From Bosea sp. NBC_00550 (GTDB taxonomy: Bacteria; Pseudomonadota; Alphaproteobacteria; Rhizobiales; Beijerinckiaceae), in NCBI RefSeq assembly GCF_026020075.1, contig NZ_CP102772.1, forward strand, positions 3,996,501 through 4,060,500: 64,000 nucleotides of DNA, given 5' to 3'. Below, piece after piece: positions 1 through 10,105 of the stretch. A program made the translations under genes and the position numbers. Position 1 is the first letter of the stretch; every line of letters starts with the position of its first letter. Below the pieces are notes generated by a model. It did not search any database. It had not been told where the DNA came from and saw nothing but the letters and a program-made list of their open reading frames with translations.

Positions 1-342
1 CTGGCCACCATCGAGGCCGAGCTCGACGAGAAGCGCCGCGCTCTCGGCGTCGAGGACGCCTTGCGCGAGGTCGATGGCGTCACCACTTCCATGATGGTCG
101 CTTTCGGCGAGAACGACGTGAAGAGCGTCGAGGATCTCGCGGGCTGCGCCACGGACGACCTGATCGGCTGGACCGAGCGCAAGGACGGCGAGTCGACCCG
201 TCACGCCGGCTATCTCGACGGCTTCGATCTCTCCCGCCAGGATGCCGAGGCCATCATCATGGCTGCGCGCGTCCACGCCGGCTGGATCGAGGCGCCGACC
301 GAGGAGCCCGCGACCGAAGCCGACGAGGCGGCCGAGGCCTGA
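1..342 (+). CDS. nusA: Transcription termination/antitermination protein NusA, C-terminal part
   Basis: The frame is open from base 1 to the TGA at 340-342, so this is the 3' end of a gene that starts outside the window. About 113 residues are visible. They look like the helix-hairpin-helix (HhH) repeats at the C-terminus of alphaproteobacterial NusA, followed by an acidic Glu/Ala-rich tail. NusA binds RNA polymerase and nascent RNA and modulates pausing, termination and antitermination. The identification rests on the fragment together with its position directly before ylxR and infB, the classic nusA-infB operon order. The spacing to the next gene is 14 bases. Confidence 0.88.
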   Translation: MATIEAELDEKRRALGVEDALREVDGVTTSMMVAFGENDVKSVEDLAGCATDDLIGWTERKDGESTRHAGYLDGFDLSRQDAEAIIMAARVHAGWIEAPTEEPATEADEAAEA

Positions 343-356
343 GCGGAGCTGTCGCG

Positions 357-1046
357 GTGAAGGCGGCGCAGAAGGATGGTCCGGAGCGGAGCTGCGTCGT
401 CACGCGCACCGTGAAGGCGCCTGACGATCTGATCCGCTTCGTCGCCGGGCCGGATGGCGTGCTCGTGCCGGATCTGCGGCGCAAGCTGCCCGGCCGCGGT
501 GTCTGGGCCAGCTTGAGCCGCAAGACCGTGGCCGAGGCGATCAAGCGAAAAGCCTTCGAGCGCTCGCTCAAGGCAAAGGTCGCGGTTCCGGCTGATTTGC
601 CGGATATGATCGACCGGTTGATGCATCGGGACGCGCTGCAGGCGCTGTCGATGGCCAACAAGGCCGGCCTCGTCATCGCCGGCTTTGCCAAGGTCGAGGC
701 GCTCGTTGAATCAGGCCGCTGCCTCGCAGTCGTCGCGGCGAGCGACGGAGCCGAGGACGGCAAGCGCAAGATCGGCCAGTCGGTCCGCAGGTTGGCGGCG
801 GCCCGCGCGGCCGAAGGGCTCAAGGCCCGGGAATTGCCCGTCGTCGCGATTTTCACGGCGGCGGATTTGGAATTGGCGTTGGGGCGGGCACATGTGATAC
901 ATGCCGCGCTTGCTCCGGGACCAGCGGCCGAGGGCGTGCTCTCGCGCTGGCGTCGGCTCGTCCGTTACCGGACGGACGATACCGCCGCACCCGACCAGAA
1001 CGACACTGAAGACACGACCGAACCGGCAGGACCGAACGCGGAATGA
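357..1046 (+). CDS. YlxR-family RNA-binding protein (DUF448) with L7Ae-like C-terminal domain
   Basis: The protein has 229 residues. The N-terminal YlxR/DUF448 domain (about residues 10-75) shows the typical RSCVVTR start and a GRGVW turn at residues 46-50. Residues about 90-190 resemble the L7Ae/L30e-like fold often fused to YlxR in alphaproteobacteria, with a [13 protein letters not shown] helix and an IGQSVRRLA segment. The role is probably nucleic-acid binding linked to transcription or ribosome function; the exact function is not established for this family. The start is GTG at 357. The stop overlaps the infB start as ATGA (1043-1046), consistent with translational coupling. Confidence 0.85.
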   Translation: MKAAQKDGPERSCVVTRTVKAPDDLIRFVAGPDGVLVPDLRRKLPGRGVWASLSRKTVAEAIKRKAFERSLKAKVAVPADLPDMIDRLMHRDALQALSMANKAGLVIAGFAKVEALVESGRCLAVVAASDGAEDGKRKIGQSVRRLAAARAAEGLKARELPVVAIFTAADLELALGRAHVIHAALAPGPAAEGVLSRWRRLVRYRTDDTAAPDQNDTEDTTEPAGPNAE

Positions 1047-3862
1047 CCGATACCAAAAACCCGGGCGACAAGACTCTTTCCGTCAACCCGCCCAAGACCC
1101 TGTCGCTGAAGCGGCCTGTCGAGCAGAGCACTGTTCGCCAGAGCTTCTCGCATGGGCGCTCCAAGCAGGTCGTCGTCGAGGTCAAGCGCCGCGCCGGCGG
1201 GCCGGAGGTGAAGGAACCCGTCGCGCCGCGTCCTCCGCAGGCTCCGGCGCAGCAGGCCGCTCCGCAGCCCCGCCCCGCGCCCGCTCCGCAGCGTCCGGCC
1301 GGCAGCATGCTGCTGCGCACCTTGTCCGACGAGGAGAAGGATGCGCGTCAGCGCGCCCTCGCCGAAGCGCGCAGCACCGAGGCCGAGGCGCGCCGCGCCG
1401 CCGAGGAGGATGCACGCCAGCGTGCGGCCGCCGCCGATCGCGAGCGCCAGGAGCGCGAGGCCGCCCAGGCGCGCCAGCGCCAGGAAGAGGAACGCCGTCG
1501 CCACGAAGACGAGCAGAAGCGTCGCGCCGAGAGCGTCGTGCGCCAGCGCGAGGATCACGCGCCCCGCCCGGCCGCTCCGCCCGCCGCGCCGCGCGATGCC
1601 GCTCCCCAGGCAGCGGCCCCCGCGCCGCAGCCGACCCAGTATTTTGGCCGTCCGGCCCCGTCCGGCCCGCGCGAGTTCGCGCCGCGGCAGCCGATGCGCG
1701 ACACCGGTGCGCGTCCGCCGCGCCTCGATAGCCGCCCGCCGCGCTCGGATGCGCCCCGGCCGCCCCGGGTGGATGCCTCGGCCCCCGCCGAGCCCGCCAT
1801 CGCGCGTCCGGCCCGTCAGGTGCCGTCCAGCGGAGCCCCGCGCAATCGCTCGGATGACGTCGACGTCAAGGCCGCGTTCCGCCGTCCCGGCGTGGGCGCC
1901 GGCGCCGGCCGTGGTCCCGCTCCGGCGGCGCCCAAGACGCCGAAGACCACCAACGACAAGCCGCGCGGCCGTCTGACGCTCGCCACCGCCACGGGCGGCG
2001 ACGACGAGCGGACGCGTTCGGTCGCCTCCTTCCGCCGCCGCGTACAGCGGATGACCGGGCACCGGGCCTCCGACGCGCAGAAGGAGCGGGTGATGCGCGA
2101 GGTGATCATCCCCGAGACGATCACCATCCAGGAACTCGCCAACCGCATGACGGAGCGGGCTGTCGACGTCATCCGCCTGCTGATGAAGCAGGGCGCGATG
2201 CACAAGATCACCGATGTGATCGACGCCGACACCGCGCAGCTCATCGCCGAGGAGATGGGCCACACCGTCAAGCGCGTCGCCGAATCCGACGTCGAGGAAG
2301 GCCTGTTCGATACGCCTGATATCGACGAGACCCTGGCGTCCCGCCCGGCGGTCGTGACCATCATGGGCCATGTCGACCACGGCAAGACCTCGCTGCTCGA
2401 TGCGATCCGTAAGACCAAGGTAGTCACCGGCGAGGCCGGCGGCATCACCCAGCATATCGGCGCCTATCAGGTGACGACCCCGCTGGGCAGCCAGGTGACC
2501 TTCATCGACACCCCCGGCCACGCCGCCTTTACGGCGATGCGCGCCCGCGGCGCCAAGGTGACGGACGTCGTCGTGCTCGTCGTGGCCGCCGATGACGGCG
2601 TCATGCCGCAGACCGCCGAGGCGATTCATCACGCCAAGGCTGCCGGCGTGCCGCTGATCGTCGCGATCAACAAGGTCGACAAGCCCGATGCCAACCCCGA
2701 CCGGGTGCGTGCCGAGCTCTTGCAGTACGAGATCCAGGTCGAATCGCTCGGCGGTGAGACCCTCGAGGTCTCGGTGTCCGCCAAGACCGGGCAGAATCTC
2801 GACAAGCTGCTCGAGGCGATCGCGCTTCAGGCCGAACTGCTCGATCTCAAGGCCAATCCCGAGCGCCCCGCCGAAGGCACGGTCATCGAGGCCAAGCTTG
2901 ACCGTGGTCGTGGTCCGGTCGCGACCGTGCTCGTCCAGCGCGGCACGCTGCGCACCGGCGACATCGTCGTCGCCGGCGCCGAATGGGGCCGCGTCCGCGC
3001 CTTGATCGCCGATACCGGCGCGCAGGTGAAGGAGGCTCCGCCCTCCATGCCGGTCGAGGTTCTCGGCTTCAACGGCACGCCCGAGGCCGGCGACCGCGTC
3101 GCGGTGGTCGAGTCGGAAGCGCGTGCTCGTGAGATCACCGATTATCGCGAGCGTCAGCGTCGCGATCGCCTCGCCGCGCGCGGTGCCGCCTCCGGCGCCG
3201 GCCGTTCGCTGGCCGAGATGATGCGCGAGCTCAAGGAAGGCGCGGGCCGCAAGGAGTTCCCGCTCGTCGTCAAGGGCGACGTGCAGGGCTCTGTCGAGGC
3301 CATCGTCGGAGCGCTCGAGAAGGTCGGCAACGAGGAGGTGCGGGCTCGCGTCCTGTCCTCGGGCGTCGGCGCCATCACCGAGTCGGACGTCACGCTCGCC
3401 CAGGCTTCGGGCGCTGTCGTGGTCGGCTTCAACGTGCGCGCCCACAAGGAAGCGCGCGAGGCGGCCGACCGGGCCGGCGTCGAGATCCGCTACTACAACA
3501 TAATCTACAACCTGATGGATGACGTGAAAGACGCGATGTCGGGCCTGCTGGCGCCGACGCTGCGCGAAACCATGCTCGGCAACGCGTCGATCCTCGAGAT
3601 CTTCAACGTCTCGAAGGTCGGCAAGATCGCCGGTTGCCGCGTCACCGACGGCACGATCGAGCGCGGCGCCAATGTCCGCCTGATCCGCGACAACGTCGTC
3701 GTCCACGAGGGCAAGCTGGGACAGCTCAAGCGCTTCAAGGACGATGCCAAGGAAGTCGTCGCCGGCCAGGAATGCGGCATGTCCTTCGAGAACTACCAGG
3801 ACATGCGCCCTGGCGACGTGATCGAGTGCTATCGCGTCGAAGAGATCAAGCGCAGCCTCTGA
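1043..3862 (+). CDS. infB: Translation initiation factor IF-2
   Basis: IF-2 is the GTPase that brings initiator fMet-tRNA to the 30S subunit and promotes subunit joining. The 939-residue protein has a short N-terminal IF2-associated segment and then a long low-complexity Arg/Ala/Pro/Glu-rich linker (about residues 60-310), typical of alphaproteobacterial IF-2. An IF2_N-like segment precedes the G domain. The P-loop GHVDHGKTS lies near residues 441-449, the DTPGHAAF switch follows, and NKVD is the guanine-specificity motif. The rest matches domains II, III and the C2 fMet-tRNA-binding domain. It is full length. The start overlaps the ylxR stop by four bases. Confidence 0.98.
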   Translation: MTDTKNPGDKTLSVNPPKTLSLKRPVEQSTVRQSFSHGRSKQVVVEVKRRAGGPEVKEPVAPRPPQAPAQQAAPQPRPAPAPQRPAGSMLLRTLSDEEKDARQRALAEARSTEAEARRAAEEDARQRAAAADRERQEREAAQARQRQEEERRRHEDEQKRRAESVVRQREDHAPRPAAPPAAPRDAAPQAAAPAPQPTQYFGRPAPSGPREFAPRQPMRDTGARPPRLDSRPPRSDAPRPPRVDASAPAEPAIARPARQVPSSGAPRNRSDDVDVKAAFRRPGVGAGAGRGPAPAAPKTPKTTNDKPRGRLTLATATGGDDERTRSVASFRRRVQRMTGHRASDAQKERVMREVIIPETITIQELANRMTERAVDVIRLLMKQGAMHKITDVIDADTAQLIAEEMGHTVKRVAESDVEEGLFDTPDIDETLASRPAVVTIMGHVDHGKTSLLDAIRKTKVVTGEAGGITQHIGAYQVTTPLGSQVTFIDTPGHAAFTAMRARGAKVTDVVVLVVAADDGVMPQTAEAIHHAKAAGVPLIVAINKVDKPDANPDRVRAELLQYEIQVESLGGETLEVSVSAKTGQNLDKLLEAIALQAELLDLKANPERPAEGTVIEAKLDRGRGPVATVLVQRGTLRTGDIVVAGAEWGRVRALIADTGAQVKEAPPSMPVEVLGFNGTPEAGDRVAVVESEARAREITDYRERQRRDRLAARGAASGAGRSLAEMMRELKEGAGRKEFPLVVKGDVQGSVEAIVGALEKVGNEEVRARVLSSGVGAITESDVTLAQASGAVVVGFNVRAHKEAREAADRAGVEIRYYNIIYNLMDDVKDAMSGLLAPTLRETMLGNASILEIFNVSKVGKIAGCRVTDGTIERGANVRLIRDNVVVHEGKLGQLKRFKDDAKEVVAGQECGMSFENYQDMRPGDVIECYRVEEIKRSL

Positions 3863-3963
3863 GCTGCCGCGCGATCGTTCCGACCAGGACAACGATGGCC
3901 GGGCCCGAGGCCCGGCCATGACGTTCAACCGTCCGTCCGGTCCGATCCCGGAGAACGAGAACC

Positions 3964-4407
3964 ATGGCAAAACCCATCAAGACATCCGGTCCGTCCCAGC
4001 GGCAGCTGCGCGTCGGCGAACTGATCCGGCACGCGCTGGCCGACATGCTCTCGCGCGGCGATATCCATGACGATGTGCTGGCGAAATACGTCGTCACCGT
4101 GCCGGAGGTGCGCCTCTCGCCCGATCTCAAGCTCGCCACGGCCTATATCATGCCGCTTGGCGGGCAGGATGTTAAGCCGGTGCTCAAGGCGCTCGAAGGC
4201 CACAAGCGCTATATCCGCGGCGAGATCGCCCATCGCGTGAACCTGAAATACGCGCCGGATGTCCGCTTCCGCGCCGATGAGAGCTTCGCGGAAGCCGAGC
4301 GCATCGATGCGCTGCTCGACACCGAGGAGGTCCGCCGCGACACGCTGCGCCAGCGCCTGAAGATCGACCAGGACCAAGAAGACGACGACCGTGACCATGA
4401 CAACTGA
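3964..4407 (+). CDS. rbfA: 30S ribosome-binding factor RbfA
   Basis: This 147-residue protein has the small KH-like RbfA fold. The N-terminus has the [19 protein letters not shown] helix, and the middle carries strands leading to the [13 protein letters not shown] region that is conserved in RbfA. RbfA binds the 16S rRNA 5' region and is needed for late 30S maturation and cold adaptation. The acidic Asp/Glu-rich tail (about the last 15 residues) is common in alphaproteobacteria. It lies 101 bases after infB, and its end overlaps the truB start by 17 bases, so the two are probably co-translated. Confidence 0.96.
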   Translation: MAKPIKTSGPSQRQLRVGELIRHALADMLSRGDIHDDVLAKYVVTVPEVRLSPDLKLATAYIMPLGGQDVKPVLKALEGHKRYIRGEIAHRVNLKYAPDVRFRADESFAEAERIDALLDTEEVRRDTLRQRLKIDQDQEDDDRDHDN

Positions 4408-5344
4408 GAGCACCCCCGAAGCCACCGAGAGCCGGGAGGGCAGCCCGGCCCCGCGTCCCAAGAAGCGCGACATCCATGGCTGGGTGGTGCTCGACAAGCC
4501 GGTCGGCATGACCTCGACCCATGCGGTCGCGGTGGTCAAGCGCGCCTTTTCCGCCAAGAAGGCCGGCCATGCCGGCACGCTCGATCCGCTGGCGTCCGGC
4601 CTGCTGCCGATCGCGCTCGGCGAGGCGACCAAGACCGTTCCCTTCGTGATGGACGGGCGCAAGGCCTATCAGTTTACCGTCGCCTGGGGCACGCAGACCG
4701 ACACCGATGACACCGAGGGCAAGGTCATCGCGACCTCCGAGCTGCGTCCTGACGAAGCCGCCATCGCGGCCCTGCTGCCGCGCTTCACCGGCACGATCCT
4801 GCAGACGCCGCCGAAGTTCTCCGCGATCAAGATCGCCGGCGAGCGCGCCTACGACCTCGCCCGCGACGGCGAGGAGGTCCAGCTCGAAGCCCGTCCGGTC
4901 GAGATCGATGCACTCTCCATCGTCAGCCATGACGGTGCCACCACCACCTTCGAGGCCGAATGCGGCAAGGGCACCTATGTCCGCGCCATCGCCCGCGATC
5001 TCGGCCTCGCGCTTGGCTGTCTCGGCCATGTCGCGCATCTGCGCCGCACCCGCGTCGGCCCCTTCGCGATCGAGGATGCCGCGGGGGTGGAAACCCTGCG
5101 CGAAAGTCCGGAGCGCGCGCTGGAGGCGCTGCTGCCGGTCAAGGCCGCCCTGACTCTGATCCCGGAAATCGTGATGCATCGCGACGCGGCCGCCCGTATC
5201 AAGCGCGGCCAGAGCGCCTTGCTGCGGGGCGCCGGAGCACCGGTGGAGGCGCAGGCCGCCTACGCCACTTGCGGCGGAACACTTGTCGCGACCGGCTCGG
5301 TCGAGAACGGCGAATTCGTCCCCCACCGCGTCTTCAATCTCTGA
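4391..5344 (+). CDS. truB: tRNA pseudouridine(55) synthase TruB
   Basis: TruB converts U55 in the T-loop of tRNAs to pseudouridine. The 317-residue protein contains the family motif [14 protein letters not shown] near residues 59-72, with Asp65 as the expected catalytic residue. It also has the conserved KPVGMTST segment near the N-terminus and [12 protein letters not shown] in the second half. GTG at 4391 and the in-frame ATG at 4397 are both possible starts. Both overlap the rbfA end. This is the last recognisable gene of the operon in this direction; rpsO and pnp do not follow, and the next gene is on the other strand. Confidence 0.97.
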   Translation: MTMTTESTPEATESREGSPAPRPKKRDIHGWVVLDKPVGMTSTHAVAVVKRAFSAKKAGHAGTLDPLASGLLPIALGEATKTVPFVMDGRKAYQFTVAWGTQTDTDDTEGKVIATSELRPDEAAIAALLPRFTGTILQTPPKFSAIKIAGERAYDLARDGEEVQLEARPVEIDALSIVSHDGATTTFEAECGKGTYVRAIARDLGLALGCLGHVAHLRRTRVGPFAIEDAAGVETLRESPERALEALLPVKAALTLIPEIVMHRDAAARIKRGQSALLRGAGAPVEAQAAYATCGGTLVATGSVENGEFVPHRVFNL

Positions 5345-5358
5345 AGGCGTAACGCGGC

Positions 5359-5381
5359 ATGCTCGGGCTCGGCCCGAGCAT
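5359..5381. terminator. Hairpin between truB and hemA, possible bidirectional terminator
   Basis: A perfect 9-bp inverted repeat, ATGCTCGGG / CCCGAGCAT, has a 5-base loop and sits 14 bases after the truB stop. No T-run follows on either strand, so classical intrinsic termination is not certain. Confidence 0.45.
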
Positions 5382-5422
5382 CTCATGCCGGCGATGCGTT
5401 CCCGGCGCGTTCTTGTCCTGAG

Positions 5423-5456
5423 ATTCTCGGGTCTGCGCTTCGCTGCGCTCGAGAAT
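5423..5456. repeat. Dispersed palindromic intergenic repeat, copy A
   Basis: ATTCTCG and CGAGAAT arms flank a loop containing TCTGCGCTTCGC. Read on the minus strand it closely matches the element at 26650-26683 and shares the GAAGCG-AGACCC core with the one at 24350-24381. It lies between convergent genes, the usual place for REP-like elements. Confidence 0.7.
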
Positions 5457-5470
5457 GACGGCGCAGCGCG

Positions 5471-6682
5471 TTACGCCGCCCGCTTCAGCCCATCCCGCAG
5501 CCAGATCGCGCCCAGAGCCGCCACCAGCCGGTCGATATCGGCGTCGGAGTGGAAGGGCGAGGGCGTGATCCGCAGGCGCTCGGTGCCGCGCGGCACGGTC
5601 GGGTAGTTGATCGGCTGGACATAGATGTCGAAGCGCGCCAGCAGCTCGTCGCTGATCGCCTTGCAGGCCTTCGCCTCGCCGACCATCACCGGCACGATAT
5701 GGCTGGGGTTGCCGAGATGCGGGATACCGGCGGCGTCCAGCTTTCGGCGTAGCGCCACGACGCGGTCCTGCTGGCGTTCGCGCTCCACCGCGCTTTCCTT
5801 GAGATGCCGGATCGCCGCGATCGCGCCCGCCGCCACGGACGGCGGCAAGGAGCTCGAGAAGATGAAGCCGGAGGCGAAGCTGCGGATGAAGTCGCAGAGC
5901 GCGGCCGAGCCGGTGACATAGCCGCCGATCACGCCGAAGGACTTCGCCAGCGTGCCCTGGATCAGCGTCAGCCGGTCGGTCAGGCCTTCGCGCTCGGAGA
6001 TGCCGCCGCCGCGCGGGCCGTAGAGCCCGACGGCATGGACTTCGTCGATATAGGTCATCGCGCCGAACTCGTCGGCGATATCGCAGAACTCCCGGATCGG
6101 CGCGATGTCGCCATCCATCGAATAGACCGACTCGAACGCAATCAGCTTCGGCCTGTTCGGATCGAGCGCAGCCAGCTTGCGGCGCAGGTCTGCAGGGTCG
6201 TTATGGGCGAAGATCAGCTTCTCGACACGCGAATGGCGGATGCCTTCGATCATCGAGGCGTGGTTGAGTGCATCGGTCAGGATGACGCAGCCGGGGATGC
6301 GCGCGGCGAGCGTCGACAGCGACGCCCAGTTCGACATGTAGCCGGAGTTGAACAGCAGCGCCGCTTCCTTGCTGTGCAGGTCGGCGAGCTCGCGCTCCAG
6401 CAGGACGTGGTAGTGGTTGGTGCCGCCGATGTTGCGGGTGCCGCCGGCGCCGGCGCCGCTGCCGTCGAGCGCCTCATGCATTGCCGCGAGCACCTTCGGG
6501 TGCTGACCCATGCCGAGATAGTCGTTCGAGCACCAGACGGTGACGTCGCGCGGGCCGCCCTCGCCATGATAGGTCGCGATGGGGAAGCGGCCGGCCTGAC
6601 GCTCCAGATCGGCGAAGACGCGGTAGCGGCCCTCGCGGCGCAGCCCGTCCAGTTCGCGGCGGAAGAAGTTCTCGAAATCCAT
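5471..6682 (-). CDS. hemA: 5-aminolevulinate synthase
   Basis: This PLP enzyme condenses glycine and succinyl-CoA to 5-aminolevulinate, the first step of tetrapyrrole synthesis by the C4 (Shemin) pathway found in alphaproteobacteria. The 403 residues are the normal length. Visible motifs include [12 protein letters not shown] (residues 81-92), the [10 protein letters not shown] loop (213-222) that contacts PLP, and TLAKSFG (244-250) with Lys247 as the Schiff-base lysine. The ATG at 6682 is preceded by a purine-rich stretch (AGGAGGCTGGCA on the coding strand). It is transcribed away from truB's strand and is probably monocistronic. Confidence 0.97.
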   Translation of the reverse strand: MDFENFFRRELDGLRREGRYRVFADLERQAGRFPIATYHGEGGPRDVTVWCSNDYLGMGQHPKVLAAMHEALDGSGAGAGGTRNIGGTNHYHVLLERELADLHSKEAALLFNSGYMSNWASLSTLAARIPGCVILTDALNHASMIEGIRHSRVEKLIFAHNDPADLRRKLAALDPNRPKLIAFESVYSMDGDIAPIREFCDIADEFGAMTYIDEVHAVGLYGPRGGGISEREGLTDRLTLIQGTLAKSFGVIGGYVTGSAALCDFIRSFASGFIFSSSLPPSVAAGAIAAIRHLKESAVERERQQDRVVALRRKLDAAGIPHLGNPSHIVPVMVGEAKACKAISDELLARFDIYVQPINYPTVPRGTERLRITPSPFHSDADIDRLVAALGAIWLRDGLKRAA

Positions 6683-6763
6683 TGCCAGCCTCCTGCGGCG
6701 CGCCTCTCCTAGGGCTTTCGGACGCGTCGCGGAATGGTGCGCGGTGTCGCGGCTGGAATTCTT

Positions 6764-8023
6764 CTACTTCGACCGTCCGGCAAGTTCCAGAATCGTTTCG
6801 AGCAGGACCTTGATCGCGATGCCGGCATCGGCCTCGCTCATGTTCTCCAATGGCGAATGGCTGATGCCCTTCTCGTTGCGCACGAAGAGCATCGCAGCGG
6901 GCGCGATCGCCGCCATGGTCATGGCGTCATGCCCGGCGCCGGAGGGCAGACGGCGGCCGGCGATGTTGCTGCCGCTGCGGGCGATGCCGGCGGTGAAGGC
7001 GTCCTGCAGGCGCGGATCCATCGGGACGGCATCGGCCTTGGCATAGGGCACGATCTCGAGCCCGACGCCGCGACGCGTGGCGATCTCGGCGAAGCGGCTG
7101 CGGATCTCGGTCTCCATCGCGGCCAGCGTCTCGTTCTTCGGCGCGCGGTAGTCGATGGTGAATTCGGTTGCGCCGGGCACGACATTGGTCGCGCCGGGCT
7201 CAGGCCTGAGCACGCCGACCGTGCCGACCGCGAGCTCGTGCCTGGCCGCGATCTGCTCCAGCGCCAATGCCATCTCGGCGGCGGCGGTGAGGGCATCCTT
7301 GCGCAGCGCCATCGGCACGGTGCCGGCATGGCCGGCTTCGCCGGTGACGCGCACCCGCGCCCGGCTCTGGGCGTTGATGGCGGTGACGATACCGACCGGC
7401 TCGTTTTCCGCGTCCAGCACGGGCCCCTGCTCGATATGGACTTCGAGATAGGCCTGGATCGAGCCGGGCTTGCGGGCGAGAGCCGCGATGCCGCTGGGGT
7501 CTCCCCCGAAGGCGAGCAGCGCATCGCCGAGCTTCACGCCCTCGCTGTCGCGTGCGTCGAGCCAGGCCGGATCATAGGCGCCGGCCAGCGCTTCCGAGGT
7601 CGAGAGATGCGTCGGGAAACGCACATTCTCCTCGTCGCCGAAGGCCACGACCTCGATCGGGAAGGGCAGGCTGATCCCGGCATCGCGCAGGGCCTGGACC
7701 GCGAGGATGCCGGCGACGACACCGAGATTGCCGTCGAAGCGCCCGCCATCCTTCACCGTGTCGATATGCGAGCCGATCAGCACGATCGGAGCTCCCGGCA
7801 CCGTGCCTTCGCGCCGCCCCTGCACCGAGCCGGCGGCATCGATGAAGGCGCTCAGCCCCGCCACTTCCATCGCGCCCTTGACCCATTCCGCCGCCTGCCG
7901 GTGCGCCGGCGAGAGGTAGAGCCTCGTCAGCTTGCCCGGCTCGTCGCTGAAGCGGTTGAGGCCGGCAAGCGCGGCAAAGGCGCGGGCGCCGAGGACGGCG
8001 GCGGAGGGAAGCATCTGCGTCAT
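6764..8023 (-). CDS. M20-family Zn-dependent amidohydrolase (allantoate amidohydrolase / N-carbamoyl-amino-acid hydrolase type)
   Basis: The protein has 419 residues from the ATG at 8023. The frame extends upstream to 8140, but that extension is Arg-rich and unlike the family. Metal-site motifs are visible: GSHIDTV (His87, Asp89), GGRFDGNLG (Asp98), DEEN (Glu131/132) and HIEQGP. This pattern is typical of the HyuC/AllC/beta-ureidopropionase branch of M20, which hydrolyses allantoate, N-carbamoyl-amino acids or N-carbamoyl-beta-alanine. Sequence inspection cannot decide the substrate. No allantoin or hydantoin pathway genes are adjacent. The SDR gene 97 bases upstream is on the same strand and could share its transcript. 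Confidence 0.88.
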   Translation of the reverse strand: MTQMLPSAAVLGARAFAALAGLNRFSDEPGKLTRLYLSPAHRQAAEWVKGAMEVAGLSAFIDAAGSVQGRREGTVPGAPIVLIGSHIDTVKDGGRFDGNLGVVAGILAVQALRDAGISLPFPIEVVAFGDEENVRFPTHLSTSEALAGAYDPAWLDARDSEGVKLGDALLAFGGDPSGIAALARKPGSIQAYLEVHIEQGPVLDAENEPVGIVTAINAQSRARVRVTGEAGHAGTVPMALRKDALTAAAEMALALEQIAARHELAVGTVGVLRPEPGATNVVPGATEFTIDYRAPKNETLAAMETEIRSRFAEIATRRGVGLEIVPYAKADAVPMDPRLQDAFTAGIARSGSNIAGRRLPSGAGHDAMTMAAIAPAAMLFVRNEKGISHSPLENMSEADAGIAIKVLLETILELAGRSK

Positions 8024-8120
8024 GCCCAAAAGGTTAGAGCAGGGCTGGCGAAACTGCGACCGGCATTTTCGCCAAGCTGCTTGTCTCCGGCGGCATTGGT
8101 GGCGGCGCTTCCCGCCGGTT

Positions 8121-8867
8121 TCAGTAGGTCGCGCGCCCACCGGACAGGTCGAATACGCCCGCCGTGGTGAAGCTGTTCTCGGCCGAGGCCAGGAACGCGA
8201 CCATCGAGGCGACCTCGTCGGGCAGCAGGAAGCGCCCGCGCGGGATCTTCGCCAGCATGTAGCCGATATGCTCCTCGCTCATCTGGTCGAAGATGCGGGT
8301 GCGGGCCGCGGCCGGCGTGATGCAGTTCACGGCGATGTCCTTGTCGGCCAGCTCCTTGCCGAGCGACTTGGTCAGCGCGATCACCGCGGCTTTCGAAGCC
8401 GAGTAGGCCGAGGCGTTGGGGTTGCCCTCCTTGCCGGCGATCGAGGCGACCAGGACGATGCGGCCGTAATTGCGCTTGAGCATGCCGGGAATGACCGCCC
8501 GGCAGCAATGCAGCGTGCCGTCGAGATTGAGCCGCATCACGCGCGCCCAGTCTTCGAGCGGATAGTCCCAGGTCTTGTGGTTGGGGCCGGCGATGCCGGC
8601 GCTGGTGACGAGGATGTCGACGCTGCCATGCCTGGCTTCCAGCGCATCGCTCGCCTTCTGGACGGCATCGGCATCGGTGACGTCGACCGCAAGGCCGATC
8701 GCACCATGTCCGATCTCCGCGGCGGCCTTCTCGGCCAGCGTTCCGTCCAGGTCCCAGATCGCGACGGTCGCGCCGCTTGCGGCGAAACGCTCGGCAACGG
8801 CCCGGCCGATCCCTTGCGCCCCGCCTGTCACGATGGCGACGCGGTTCTTTAAATCGATTTGGTTCAT
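8121..8867 (-). CDS. SDR-family NAD(P)-dependent oxidoreductase
   Basis: This is a classical short-chain dehydrogenase of 248 residues. Visible motifs are the TGGAQGIG cofactor loop (about 15-22), the NNAG-equivalent TSAG, the VASIAG serine and the YSASK Tyr/Lys pair. The C-terminal FDLSGGRATY matches sugar-alcohol or 2-keto-3-deoxy-sugar dehydrogenases and 3-oxoacyl-ACP-reductase-like SDRs. The substrate is unknown. It is upstream of the M20 hydrolase on the same strand. The start is ATG at 8867. Confidence 0.87.
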   Translation of the reverse strand: MNQIDLKNRVAIVTGGAQGIGRAVAERFAASGATVAIWDLDGTLAEKAAAEIGHGAIGLAVDVTDADAVQKASDALEARHGSVDILVTSAGIAGPNHKTWDYPLEDWARVMRLNLDGTLHCCRAVIPGMLKRNYGRIVLVASIAGKEGNPNASAYSASKAAVIALTKSLGKELADKDIAVNCITPAAARTRIFDQMSEEHIGYMLAKIPRGRFLLPDEVASMVAFLASAENSFTTAGVFDLSGGRATY

Positions 8868-9237
8868 GCCCCTCAGCCTCCCTATGTCGTTCGGACCAGC
8901 CTAGCCGCGCCAATCGGTACCGGCCAGAGGGCGCGTTCGTTTCGGACATTTGTGCAGACCAGTCATGCGCGGCGTTAAGGACGACGGCAGAAAATCGGTG
9001 CCGAGCGCCACGTCGAATCCGTCCCGGATCGGGACGGTCGATGGCATCGCGTCCCGCGGTGGAACGGCATGAGGGGCGGGAAGCCGGCATGGCTGAAGAC
9101 CGAGGGGCAATTCGTGCCGCTTCGGAACAACGCATTGTTTCTGCAAGAGTTTTGCCGTTAACGCGAACCCGCGAATTTGGGGAAGGTGCCGTTCACCTTT
9201 CGCCGGACTTTGCCTTGACCCGTGCCTTGGAACGGCC
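8868..9237. other. Intergenic region between divergent SDR and polysaccharide genes
   Basis: This 370-base gap between divergent genes has no open frame with coding character. It must contain promoters for the minus-strand SDR gene and for the glycosyltransferase at 9238. No clear operator, hairpin or riboswitch was recognised. Confidence 0.5.
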
Positions 9238-10095
9238 ATGACATTGATGTCATCAAGCGCCAACAAGTGCCAGGGGATCGACAGCTTCGTGCCCGCAACC
9301 GTCTCCATCACGATCGCCAGGGAAGCCGCCGACCGCAAACGCTCGGGCTACGCCAAGCGCGATATCGGTGGCGTCGGCATCGCCGTGATGGATCGCGAAG
9401 CAGCGATCGCCGAGCTTGCCGACGCAATCGCCACGGGGGGCCACGTCAAGCTCGCCTTCTGCAACGCCAATCTGGTCAACGTCGCCGCGAATGACGTCGC
9501 CCTGCAGCGCAGCCTCTCGACCTTTCTCGTGATGGCGGACGGCATCGGCGTCGATATCGGCAGCTGGATGCTTTACGGGGAGCCTTTCCCGGCCAATCTC
9601 AACGGCACCGATTTCTTCCCGGCCTTCTTTGCCGGACAGCAGCGCCCGATGCGGATCGCGCTGTTGGGGGGCAAGCCCGGTGTCGCAAACCGGGCCGTCG
9701 CGCAGCTCTCGCAACGCTATCCGAACCATCGCTTCAGCGCCCTGTCGCACGGCTTCTACGCGCCGGCCGAGGAAAAGCAGCTTCTCGACAGGCTGAAGGC
9801 CGAGCGGCCCGACATGCTGCTCGTCGCCATGGGCAATCCCCTGCAGGAGCGCTTCATCGCCGATAGGCTCGGACCGCAGCATTGCGCTGCAGCGGCGGGC
9901 GTCGGCGCGCTGTTCGACTTTTTCGCCGGCGAGGTGCCGCGAGCGCCCGATCTGGCGCGCAAGGCGCGCCTCGAATGGGCCTATCGCCTCTGGCTCGAGC
10001 CGCGCCGGCTCTGGCGGCGCTATGTGCTGGGCAATCCGGCTTTCCTGACGCGCATGCTGTGGCAATATGCGACCGGCGGCAGGCGCAGCGGGTGA
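9238..10095 (+). CDS. WecG/TagA/CpsF-family glycosyltransferase
   Basis: The 285-residue protein belongs to GT26. It has the family segments FCNANLVNVAAND, MADGIGV (the conserved Asp), LNGTDFFP and the strongly conserved MGNPLQERF. Such enzymes transfer a hexose or N-acetylhexosamine(uronate) from a nucleotide sugar onto a lipid-linked intermediate at the cytoplasmic face of the membrane, for exopolysaccharide or O-antigen subunits. It is the first gene of the first polysaccharide locus. The next gene starts only about 10 bases after its stop. Confidence 0.9.
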   Translation: MTLMSSSANKCQGIDSFVPATVSITIAREAADRKRSGYAKRDIGGVGIAVMDREAAIAELADAIATGGHVKLAFCNANLVNVAANDVALQRSLSTFLVMADGIGVDIGSWMLYGEPFPANLNGTDFFPAFFAGQQRPMRIALLGGKPGVANRAVAQLSQRYPNHRFSALSHGFYAPAEEKQLLDRLKAERPDMLLVAMGNPLQERFIADRLGPQHCAAAAGVGALFDFFAGEVPRAPDLARKARLEWAYRLWLEPRRLWRRYVLGNPAFLTRMLWQYATGGRRSG

Positions 10096-10105
10096 GTTCG
10101 CCGGA

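Noticed and set aside
965..3970. Very long minus-strand open frame opposite infB
   Set aside because: It is rich in Asp, Gly, Arg and His, as expected from the complement of a high-GC gene, and has no domain logic; infB on the plus strand is certain.
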